Assembly: GCA_002501065.1 (NCBI GenBank)
Contig: DLRK01000096.1
Coordinates: forward strand, 1,925-26,822
Reading direction: 5' to 3'
Source of the DNA: Akkermansiaceae bacterium UBA7890
GTDB lineage: Bacteria > Verrucomicrobiota > Verrucomicrobiia > Verrucomicrobiales > Akkermansiaceae
Length of the DNA stretch: 24,898 bases
Both the position numbers and the translations under genes were made by a program. Of this stretch, positions 16,801 through 23,739 are shown piece by piece; the stretch's first letter is position 1, and the number at the start of each line of letters is the position of its first letter. The notes under the pieces were generated by a model that saw nothing but the letters and a program-made list of their open reading frames with translations, was not told the origin of the DNA and did no database searches.

Positions 16801-17199
16801 CATGATCAGCAGCACGGACTGAATGATTCAGTTGTCAGAATCAATGCTGTTCCGAACCAACTGGCATTTTTCCCCAATGAGTTCCGCCTCAAGGCCGGCA
16901 GGAAGGTCAGACTATCTTTCCATAATCCGGATGTCCAAATTCACAACATGGTAATCGTCAGGCCCGGGTCGGAGCAGGAGATCGGTCTGCTCGCTGACCA
17001 GATGGCCCAGGATCCCGATGCAATGAAGAAGAGCTTCGTGCCGGACTCCGACAAGGTGATCTGGTCCACTCCGCTGGTAAACGGCAAGGGACAGGTTGAA
17101 TTGGAGCTGATTGCTCCGGAGCAACCGGGCCGCTATCCCTTCCTCTGCACCTTCCCGGGACATTGGAGAGTGATGAAGGGAGTGATGGTTGTCGAGTAA
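13867..17199 (+). CDS. Mosaic secreted protein: SGNH hydrolase, dehydrogenase-like propeller, HEAT-like region and azurin-type cupredoxin
   Basis: This is a 1110-residue protein. The signal peptide is MKKIIFIILLGFLSQFAQA. An SGNH/GDSL-type domain covers about 22-225: LLYGNSFIERL (Ser35), GFGSNES (Asn103) and SNGIHLNDAGY (His203), with Asn where the usual triad Asp stands. A PVC membrane-bound dehydrogenase-like propeller covers about 320-665, with DTDRDGRADR, ANGDGQAD, DAHHGGMIAMGPMGH and AFGFDGAMYISDF. HEAT-like helices span about 683-800. A beta-rich region at about 855-955 contains KVFLNGTPVI. A C-terminal cupredoxin spans about 985-1110. The last has QIHNMVI (His1026) and CTFPGHWRVMKG (Cys1094, His1099, Met1103), spaced as in azurin. 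No CxxCH occurs anywhere, so copper seems to replace the usual heme. A TTG at 13849 could extend the frame, but ATG 13867 gives the signal peptide and lies 10 bp after the DUF1501 stop, so the gene belongs to the same operon. Confidence 0.88.
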   Translation: MKKIIFIILLGFLSQFAQAGLSLREGDRILLYGNSFIERLQTHGLFEASLQLAHPEKNLECRSLAWTGDEVGYRLRPERYVNHLKKLLNKWPANVVILGFGSNESFAGPEGTSGFRRDLDGYIDEIQRRHPGVVIVVLSPIATENLKHPHYPDTEKRNAEIRGYVEVMREVAARQEARFVDLFAPSLAAYARQEIPLTSNGIHLNDAGYGVIANHLAQELLGPGVFARVDQARAAVVARAVTRKAEYVASVVRPVNTVLYFGVRGRAHEYNAEIPRYHELIARSDARIHAMLKDASIQFDSTPLTLSPLVERAPAKLPSPDEMLKSFRVADGYEVNLFASEQQFPELRNPEQIAFDSQGRLWVVTMPSFPGTIPGDVPHDKIIILEDTDRDGRADRSTVFADHLTVPDGLAFYKDGVIISHQPRLIFMKDANGDGQADVKQEILRGIDVTDAHHGGMIAMGPMGHVMFCDGVFHRSQLETPYGVTRGVDATTYRLDLRRGTVEREYQTLTPNPWKITWDRWGNLFQMYGDGFVQDSHAIPWTPFGVYHPFRRAISIAYGKGSAACVISSPNFPEEYQQGMASAVLLRKCFVSISKHQSDGAYYKASGRLDVLSSSSQIFRPVDIAFGFDGAMYISDFCTRIIGHAQNSMRDPRWDPQTGRIWRVTYKKKPLVRDWPRIEGANTVELLALLGHPQDLIRDHARRKLRHAPGVVKALDAWMQGLENDELILEGLWILHDQGEVRQTLLEKLMQSSDHRIRAAATHLVRFQAGQLKGPLVLLRKMARDKHPRVRTEVIHSVSHLQQSDQSYAALLGQIDVSDSRELQTVLGDASYGVNSGMGPEIPVLRKPEESKLTHWLLREDGQEERFFTFGGKAGSFGTMRTFVRSPEKRRAILSVRHSYVKVFLNGTPVIASANWWSSDWNVQVELQEGINQIEAKYVKGRGAGGYAPVYLHDPLGAVLKDLVTVKTEEALRATAALHDQQHGLNDSVVRINAVPNQLAFFPNEFRLKAGRKVRLSFHNPDVQIHNMVIVRPGSEQEIGLLADQMAQDPDAMKKSFVPDSDKVIWSTPLVNGKGQVELELIAPEQPGRYPFLCTFPGHWRVMKGVMVVE

Positions 17200-17309
17200 G
17201 CGATGGACTGCGCCGCATCGACCACCAGCTCTCGTCATCTTTTGCAGATAGAGGTAAAAGGTTCGCAGGTCTTCCCAGACGGTCGAATCCGGAGTATCTC
17301 AGAGCGGTC

Positions 17310-18056
17310 ATGTCCCAACTGACTCATGCAGATCTCCTGGAATTGAAGCGATGGAACACGCCGACCATTTACAACGGATGGGAGCAGATCACTGCGCATG
17401 ACGTAGCGGCGGAGGGGTTCAACCTGGAGGAGTGCCACGACTTCATGCCGCAGATGGGGTCGATGGTGGGATACGCGGTCACTCTGAAGATCGAACCGAG
17501 CGCAAAGGAGCACAAGAAGGTTGAAACGGCCTGGGCGGACTACCGCGAATATGTGGCGTCCCTGCCGGAACCGAAGATCGTTGTAATCGAGGATCTCGAC
17601 AAACCCCGGGTGACAGGATCGTTCTGGGGTGAAGTGAACAGCAACACCCACCGTGTGCTGGGGTGTGTGGGAACAATCACCGACGGAGCCATTCGCGATG
17701 TGGATGAGATGTGCAACGCGGGTTTCAAGGCCCTGGCGCGGCGACTCTGTGTCGGTCACTCCCATGTTGTGCCGGTGGAGTGGAATGGTCCGGTGGAAGT
17801 CTTCGGCACCCTGGTGGAACCGGGACAGTTGATCCATGCCGACAAACACGGGTTTCTGGCGATTCCGCAGGAGGACGAGGAGGATCTGCTGGAGGCTGCC
17901 CGTTTCATGGACAGTAACGAATGCCAGACCGTGATTGCGGCTGCGCGCTCGGTCCAGGGACTGGACACCGGGGAGATTCTCAGGCGGGTGAATGCGGCCG
18001 GGGTGGAATTTTCGCGGCGGGCGAGAGAGCAATTTGAGAAGAAGGGCGAATGGTGA
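17310..18056 (+). CDS. RraA-family protein (HMG/CHA aldolase-like fold)
   Basis: This is a 248-residue cytoplasmic protein without signal peptide. The centre carries the RraA/demethylmenaquinone methyltransferase-like signature (PF03737): GCVGTITDGAIRDVDEM near 118-134, with Arg129-Asp130 as substrate- and metal-binding residues. It is followed by PVEVFGTLVEPGQLIHADKHGFLAIP near 161-186. Characterised relatives are 4-hydroxy-4-methyl-2-oxoglutarate aldolases and oxaloacetate decarboxylases, and RraA of E. coli is an RNase E inhibitor. Here a metabolic lyase role is more likely than RNase control, because the protein is larger than RraA (about 160 residues) and carries extra N-terminal helices. 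The open frame reaches back to 17163, overlapping the previous gene, but ATG 17310 starts the recognisable protein. It lies 110 bp after the cupredoxin gene and 97 bp before the next, so operon membership is possible. Confidence 0.85.
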   Translation: MSQLTHADLLELKRWNTPTIYNGWEQITAHDVAAEGFNLEECHDFMPQMGSMVGYAVTLKIEPSAKEHKKVETAWADYREYVASLPEPKIVVIEDLDKPRVTGSFWGEVNSNTHRVLGCVGTITDGAIRDVDEMCNAGFKALARRLCVGHSHVVPVEWNGPVEVFGTLVEPGQLIHADKHGFLAIPQEDEEDLLEAARFMDSNECQTVIAAARSVQGLDTGEILRRVNAAGVEFSRRAREQFEKKGEW

Positions 18057-18153
18057 GAGGGAAGCGCGGTTTGCCTAGAAGGATCGTGTGATCGACGAAG
18101 TGGGCTTGAAGCTTGAAAAGCACAGTCACGCAGGGTCCAATGCGGATCAGCTA

Positions 18154-21100
18154 ATGAGATCTTCGATTATTGTAGCCTCCTTTCTCCTCCCGGGATTCAG
18201 CTTTGTGCCGGTGGTGGCCGGAGAGTTGTCCTCCGAACAGGTGGAGTTCTTCGAGAAGAAGATTCGTCCCGTGCTGGCGGAGAATTGCTATGAGTGCCAC
18301 AACAGCATCGACAAGAAGAAGGGGGATCTTGCCCTGGACTGGCGGGAGCCTCTCGCGGAGTCGGAGATTATCGTGCCGGGCAGTCCGGAGGAGAGTCCAC
18401 TCATCAACGCGATTCGGCACGATGACGACTTTGAGGCCATGCCCTCAAAGCAGCCCAAGCTGGCCAAGCTGATCATCAAGAACTTTGAAGACTGGATCCG
18501 GATGGGGGCACCGGATCCGCGTGCCAGCAAGCCGACCAAGGAGGAACTGGCAAGCCAGGTGGACTGGGAGGAGGTGCGTGACAAGCGGGCGGAGTGGTGG
18601 TCGTTCCGGCCGGTAGTCAAAAAAGCGCCACCGGAGGCGAGTGCCACGGAGTGGAACAGGACCGCAATCGACCGGTTTATCTTTGCCGGTCTGCAGGACA
18701 AGGAGCTTGAGCCGCAGGCCATGGCGGGGCCCAGCACACTGGTGCGGCGGTTGCACCTCATCCTGACCGGGTTGCCTCCCAGGCCGGCCGTGGTGGAGGC
18801 CTTTGTCAGGGATCCGAGTGAGGAAGCCTATGAGAAGATGGTTGACGACCTGATGGCTTCGGAGGCCTACGGCGAACGTTGGGGGCGCTACTGGCTTGAT
18901 TGGTTCCGCTATGCGGAGTCCTACGGAAGCGAAGGCGATCCCAATGTGCCATACGCACAGCAGTATCGCGACTATGTCATCCGGGCTCTCAACCGGGACG
19001 TTCCTTATGACCAGTTGTTGCGCGAGGCGGTGGCAGGCGATCTGTTGAGTAATCCCCGGATCAACAAGGAGAAGGGTCTCAATGAGAGCGCAATCGGTCC
19101 CGCTCATCTCCGGATGGTGCCACATGGCTTTGGAGTGACCGATGCTTACGACGAGCAGATCACCTTCACGGACAATGCAGTCGATGTGCTTACAAAGGCC
19201 ACCCTGGGTCTGACGGTTTCGTGCGCACGTTGCCACAACCACAAGTTCGATCCCGTCAGTCAGGAGGACTACTACAAGTTCTACGGGATGCTGGTGAGCA
19301 GCCGACCGGCGATTGTGAACGTGGATTCCCCACGTCTCAGGGACCTGCACAAGGAGGAACTCCGTGGGCTCAAGGACAGGATCCGGGCGGCCCTGGCGGA
19401 CTACTGGATGGGACAGGTGGATGGCGCGATCGGGAAATTGGGGGGCGACAAGTTGGACAAGATTTCCGAGACCGATCCCCTCGCGGGGTGGGCCCGGTTG
19501 CGGGACAGACCGCCACAGGACCTGGAACGGGAACTGGCAGCCATGCAGAAACGCCATGAAGAGGGACTGGCTCACAACAACAAGGTGAAGGAAAACGCCA
19601 CCTTCTATGCGGATCTGCGCGAACAGACGGGCTACGACCAGTGGTTCAGGAGCGGCAACGGATTGGGTGATGCCGTAAGCCCGGCAGGATCCTTCGCAGT
19701 GGCTCCGGAGGGTGGGCGAGCTCTCAAGGGCATCTACCCGGCAGGGGTTTATTCGCACCTGCTCTCCGACAAGCATAGCGCCACTTTGAGTTCGGTATTT
19801 CACCTCGCCAAGGGGGGACGCAACAGCATCCGGGCGATGGGGGAAGGCTCCATTGCGCGATTCACCATGCGCAGCTATCCGCTCATGCACGGCGGGCTTC
19901 ATCCCGCACCGGGGTTACGACCCCAGGCCAGTTGGATCAATCTCAACAAGTACAAGTACTGGAATGGCGAGAAGGGCTATTACCAGATCAACACCTCGGC
20001 GGACTCCACCTTTCGGAATGGAGGCGATACGCGTTCCTGGTTCGGCGTTTATGAAGTGTATGCGGGGGACGAGGCGATGCGTGAGCTGGGGGCGCCGATG
20101 GTGGCACTGCCCGGTGACATGAGTTCAATCAGGGACCGGAACTCGCTGGAGCAGTTCTATCGCGGGTCGCTGGCAAGCGCGTTGACAGGCTGGCGGAACG
20201 GGAAGCTGGGCGATGCACAGGCCCTCCTGCTGAATTCCATGATGAACCGAGGCTTCCTGCCGGGGGAAGTGGCGGGCCTGCCGGGTGAATTGAAGGTCCT
20301 TGTGGAGCGTTACCGGAAACTGGAGGCCGAGATCCGGAATCCAGTCCGTGCCCCCGGAGTGATGGATGGTGAGCCCTGGGACCAGCCCTTGTTGAACAGG
20401 GGAAATTACAAGAAGGAAATGGATCCGGTTGAGCGCGGATTCCTCGAGGTGTTTGGGGGAAGAACCTATACCGGGACCGGGAGTGGTCGTCTTGAACTGG
20501 CAGAGGATCTGGTGAGAAACGACAACACCCTGACCACGCGGGTTATCGTGAACCGGCTCTGGCACCACACCTTTGGGCGGGGGTTGGTTGCCTCGGCGGA
20601 CAACTTGGGACGATTGGGAAGCGAACCCAGTCATCCGGATCTCCTCGATTATCTGGCTACGGACTTCCGTGAGAACGGCTGGTCCATGAAAGGCATCGTC
20701 CGTCAGCTGGTGATGAGCCGGGTCTTCCGGTCGGCCAGCACGGTGCCGGCGGCGAATGTCGGCAAGGATGATGTCAACGTGCAACTGGCGTATTACACTC
20801 CGCGGCGACTCGATGCGGAAGCCGTGCTGGACACCATCCGCTTCGTGGCGGCCAACGAGGCTGGACAGCGGGCGGTTTACACCGGGCAGAAGCGCAACGG
20901 GTTGAACCGCTTTCTCTCTGCCTTTAACTATCCGGTCCCGACCACTACGGTGGGCGTGCGCAACATGACCAACGTGCCTGTCCAGGCACTGATGCTGATG
21001 AACGGAGACGCCACCAGGCAGGCCGCCCAGCAGTGGAGCGTTCGAGTGAAGGGAGATCCGGCGCTGAAGTCCGATCGCGAACGCATCAGGAGCTTTTTCA

Positions 21101-22176
21101 TGCAGGCCTACGCGCGACCGGCGAGCGAAGAGGAGATCAGGGCTTGCCTGGATTATCTTTCAGGAAAGGCGAGTGATGAATTGCCCCGGTTGATCAAGGA
21201 GCAGGAGGTGATGAACCGGACCCTTTCAGTCCTGAAGAAGGACCGGAAGAAAGTGATAGCTCCCGTGCGTGCCAGGCTGCAGGCCGAGGTTGACCTCCGC
21301 AACGAGGAGCAGAAGAAGAAGGGAGAGGTTAAGGTCGATCTCAAGCCGCTGGCGCGCTGGGACTTTGACGAAAATCCCCGGGATGCAGTCGGTGGAATGC
21401 ACGGTCAGGTCAAGGGGGCTGCCAAGGTGCTTGATGGAGCGCTCTTCCTGCGTGGAGGCGGGGTCTGGACCAAGCCACTTCCCAGGGACCTGCGCGAATT
21501 CACACTCGAAGTTCAGGTCCAGTTGGATAATGGATCCCAGGCCGGGGGAGGGGCGATGACGGTCCAGACGACCGATGGAAAGGTGTTTGATGGGATCGTC
21601 TACTCGGAAGTCAGTCCTCGCATCTGGTTGACCGGGAGCGAGGGCCACAAGCGAACCGCACCCTTCGGAGGGGAAGCGGACCAGGAGGTCGACAAGCGTC
21701 CCGTGCGGATGGTGATGGTTTACAAGGCGGATGGGTCCACGATCGCCTACCGCGACGGCAAACCCTATGGCGAGGCGATCAACAAGGGGAGAATCGATTA
21801 CAAGAAAGGTCGTTCGCAGGTTGTCTTCGGGGTGCGGCACGGAACGGGACCGGGCGGGGGAGACCGGGTTCTGACCGGACGCATCTTCGAGGCACGACTG
21901 TATGACCGGGCCCTCACTCCGGAAGAAGTGGCGGCGGCCTCCTCAGGGATGCTGCTGGAGGTGGTGACCGGGGAGTTGCTCGCCAAGTCCATCGATGCGA
22001 ACCAGAAGGCGGCACTGGCACAGTTCGATTCCAGGATCGCGGTTCTTGAGAAGCAGTTGGGCAGCCTGGACCGTGATATTGCAAGCCGCCGGGAAGCCCT
22101 GAACGCCGGGGGTGATCCCTACTTCAAGATTGCCCACGCTCTGTTGAATTCCAAGGAACTGATTTATGTCTACTGA
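18154..22176 (+). CDS. PSCyt1-DUF1549-DUF1553 protein, long form with LamG-like domain
   Basis: This 1340-residue exported protein has a signal peptide at about 1-23. The PSCyt1 cytochrome domain (about 27-120) carries CYECH at 45-49 and a candidate Met at 96. DUF1549 spans about 165-380 and ends with CARCH at 357-361 and NHKFDPVSQEDYY. A long central segment at about 400-720 contains a beta-rich part (YYQINTSADSTF, SWFGVYEVYAGDE). DUF1553 covers about 775-1010, with LTTRVIVNRLWHHTFGRGLV, SHPDLLDYLATDFRENGW and NVPVQALMLMNGDA. A coiled segment at about 1012-1060 leads into a LamG/concanavalin-like domain at about 1065-1262 (ARWDFDENPRDAVGGMHGQV, GRIFEARLYDRALTPEEVAAA). The last 20 residues, DPYFKIAHALLNSKELIYVY, are the typical end of DUF1553, so the LamG is an insertion. 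GTG 18088 would add 22 residues, but ATG 18154 gives the signal peptide. The 3' end overlaps the DUF1501 gene by 11 bp. Confidence 0.92.
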   Translation: MRSSIIVASFLLPGFSFVPVVAGELSSEQVEFFEKKIRPVLAENCYECHNSIDKKKGDLALDWREPLAESEIIVPGSPEESPLINAIRHDDDFEAMPSKQPKLAKLIIKNFEDWIRMGAPDPRASKPTKEELASQVDWEEVRDKRAEWWSFRPVVKKAPPEASATEWNRTAIDRFIFAGLQDKELEPQAMAGPSTLVRRLHLILTGLPPRPAVVEAFVRDPSEEAYEKMVDDLMASEAYGERWGRYWLDWFRYAESYGSEGDPNVPYAQQYRDYVIRALNRDVPYDQLLREAVAGDLLSNPRINKEKGLNESAIGPAHLRMVPHGFGVTDAYDEQITFTDNAVDVLTKATLGLTVSCARCHNHKFDPVSQEDYYKFYGMLVSSRPAIVNVDSPRLRDLHKEELRGLKDRIRAALADYWMGQVDGAIGKLGGDKLDKISETDPLAGWARLRDRPPQDLERELAAMQKRHEEGLAHNNKVKENATFYADLREQTGYDQWFRSGNGLGDAVSPAGSFAVAPEGGRALKGIYPAGVYSHLLSDKHSATLSSVFHLAKGGRNSIRAMGEGSIARFTMRSYPLMHGGLHPAPGLRPQASWINLNKYKYWNGEKGYYQINTSADSTFRNGGDTRSWFGVYEVYAGDEAMRELGAPMVALPGDMSSIRDRNSLEQFYRGSLASALTGWRNGKLGDAQALLLNSMMNRGFLPGEVAGLPGELKVLVERYRKLEAEIRNPVRAPGVMDGEPWDQPLLNRGNYKKEMDPVERGFLEVFGGRTYTGTGSGRLELAEDLVRNDNTLTTRVIVNRLWHHTFGRGLVASADNLGRLGSEPSHPDLLDYLATDFRENGWSMKGIVRQLVMSRVFRSASTVPAANVGKDDVNVQLAYYTPRRLDAEAVLDTIRFVAANEAGQRAVYTGQKRNGLNRFLSAFNYPVPTTTVGVRNMTNVPVQALMLMNGDATRQAAQQWSVRVKGDPALKSDRERIRSFFMQAYARPASEEEIRACLDYLSGKASDELPRLIKEQEVMNRTLSVLKKDRKKVIAPVRARLQAEVDLRNEEQKKKGEVKVDLKPLARWDFDENPRDAVGGMHGQVKGAAKVLDGALFLRGGGVWTKPLPRDLREFTLEVQVQLDNGSQAGGGAMTVQTTDGKVFDGIVYSEVSPRIWLTGSEGHKRTAPFGGEADQEVDKRPVRMVMVYKADGSTIAYRDGKPYGEAINKGRIDYKKGRSQVVFGVRHGTGPGGGDRVLTGRIFEARLYDRALTPEEVAAASSGMLLEVVTGELLAKSIDANQKAALAQFDSRIAVLEKQLGSLDRDIASRREALNAGGDPYFKIAHALLNSKELIYVY
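22153..22158 (+). promoter_or_regulatory. Ribosome binding site (AAGGAA) of the second DUF1501 gene
   Basis: AAGGAA lies 7 bases before the ATG at 22166, inside the last codons of the upstream gene. It confirms that the DUF1501 start overlaps the preceding reading frame by 11 bp. It is one of the few clear Shine-Dalgarno sequences in this window. Confidence 0.55.
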
Positions 22177-23626
22177 TCTGAACCTCCAATCGCATGACCC
22201 GGTCCGCCCGTTTCTATCGGCGGATCGCCGGGAATTTCTCAAGCTGACTTCGAGTGGCGTGAGTGCCCTCGCGCTCTCCAGTCTGATCAACAAGGGGTCG
22301 GCCGCCCAGGTGGGAGCGACAGTGCCGCAGTTGCATCATGAGCAGAAGGCCAAGTCGGTGATCCTGCTCTACATGTCGGGCGGATTCTCGCACGTGGACT
22401 CCTTCGATCCCAAGGCCAAGTTGAAGCAGATGCACGGCAAGCCGCTGCCCATGACGATCGAGCGGACACAGTTTGATGCCAATGGCAATATCATGGCCTC
22501 TCCGTGGGAAGCGAAGAAGTGGGGGCAATCCGGCCTGGAGATGACCAACATGTTCCCGGGCATTGCAGAGCACGCGGACGACCTGGCCATTGTGCGTTCG
22601 ATGACGGCCAGGTTCAGCGAGCACGCCCAGGGAAATTTCTTCATGCACACGGGATTTCCCTTTCTGGGTTATCCCAGCGCCGGGTCGTGGGTGACGTATG
22701 GTTGCGGGCCGGAGAATCCGAACCTGCCCGGCTACGTTGTTCTCCGCTCCAAGAATGCCTCTATTCCGCATGGAGGAGTGAGCATTTTCGGCAGTGCCTT
22801 CCTGCCATCCACCACCCAGGGATCGATCTTCAACATTTCGAACCAGCAGGCCGTGCCGAATATCAATCCCGCCATGCTGAAGGCCGAACAGAGACGTGCT
22901 CTTGATCTTATCGGGACTCTGGATCGTGGTTTTGCCGAGCGGACGGCTGCGAAGGACGCCGTCATTTCTTCCATCAAGAACGCGGAGACCGCCTTTCTCA
23001 TGCAACAGGCCGTACCTGAATTGACCGATATCAGCAAGGAAAGCGAGGCCACCCGCGAGATGTACGGGATCAATAGCACGGATGGCAACAAGGCGCAGTA
23101 TGCGCGGCAGTGTCTCATGGCTCGTCGCCTCGTGGAACGGGGGGTGCGCTTTGTGGAGCTTTCCTGTTGCAGCTACGGGATCGGTGCGGGTGGCGGAGGC
23201 AACCCGTGGGACCAGCATGGTGATCTCAAGCGTGGTCACGGGGCCATGGCCGGACAGGTGGATGGCCCGATCGCGGCTCTCCTGAAGGATCTCAAGGAGC
23301 GCGGGATGCTGGAGGAAACACTGGTAGTCTTTACCGGTGAGTTCGGGCGTACGCCTTTCTCCCAGGGATCAAATGGGCGCGATCACGACCCCTTCGGTTT
23401 CAGCGTGTGGCTGGCCGGTGGCGGGATCAAGGGGGGGGGCGTGCATGGTGCGACGGATGAGTTTGGCTACAAGGCTGCGGTGGATATCTCCACGGTGTAT
23501 GACCTGTGGGCCACGGTCCTGCACCAGCTCGGGATTGATCACGAGAAGCTGACCTACCGCTGGAGCGGCCGCGATATGCGTCTCACTGACGTGCATGGAC
23601 ACGTCTGGAAGGAAATCCTGGCCTGA
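22166..23626 (+). CDS. DUF1501 protein (sulfatase/phosphatase-fold), Tat-exported, second copy
   Basis: This 486-residue DUF1501 (PF07394) protein has a canonical twin-arginine signal, DRREFLKLTSSG (Arg21-Arg22), with a hydrophobic stretch to about 40. The landmarks match the family: LLYMSGGFSHVDSFDPK near 67-83, NPWDQHGDLKRGH near 346-358, TGEFGRTPFSQ near 390-400, NGRDHDPFGFS near 403-413 and WSGRDMRLTDVHGHVWKEIL at the end. Compared with the copy at 12369 it has a shorter N-terminus, keeps the common GEFGRTP, and has an extra Gly-rich loop (GIGAGGGGNP) before WDQH. The pairing with a DUF1549/DUF1553 gene is the same in both places. The start overlaps the upstream gene by 11 bp, so co-translation is likely. 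It should act outside the cytoplasm as a folded, metal-containing protein; the substrate is unknown. Confidence 0.93.
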   Translation: MSTDLNLQSHDPVRPFLSADRREFLKLTSSGVSALALSSLINKGSAAQVGATVPQLHHEQKAKSVILLYMSGGFSHVDSFDPKAKLKQMHGKPLPMTIERTQFDANGNIMASPWEAKKWGQSGLEMTNMFPGIAEHADDLAIVRSMTARFSEHAQGNFFMHTGFPFLGYPSAGSWVTYGCGPENPNLPGYVVLRSKNASIPHGGVSIFGSAFLPSTTQGSIFNISNQQAVPNINPAMLKAEQRRALDLIGTLDRGFAERTAAKDAVISSIKNAETAFLMQQAVPELTDISKESEATREMYGINSTDGNKAQYARQCLMARRLVERGVRFVELSCCSYGIGAGGGGNPWDQHGDLKRGHGAMAGQVDGPIAALLKDLKERGMLEETLVVFTGEFGRTPFSQGSNGRDHDPFGFSVWLAGGGIKGGGVHGATDEFGYKAAVDISTVYDLWATVLHQLGIDHEKLTYRWSGRDMRLTDVHGHVWKEILA

Positions 23627-23739
23627 GCCCGGCCCCGTTGTCTCATCCGCCGTGACTGAATGGCAGGCCCAGGTTTGCTGAGCTCCGGAGGTATGATGCA
23701 GGGATCTCCTGCCCGAAAAGCTGCGATCGTGGGGATCTG

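Noticed and set aside
17201..17220. Hairpin CGATG...CATCG after the cupredoxin gene
   Set aside because: A 5-bp stem with a 10-base loop and no adjacent T-run; this is expected by chance.
18445..19902. Open frame of 485 codons on the minus strand
   Set aside because: It is antisense to the DUF1549 part of the long PSCyt protein; the His/Val/Pro-rich composition is that of a shadow frame.
23698..23712. Small hairpin GCAGG-GATCT-CCTGC between convergent genes
   Set aside because: A 5-bp stem with a 5-base loop in a plausible place for a terminator, but it is not followed by a T-tract on either strand.
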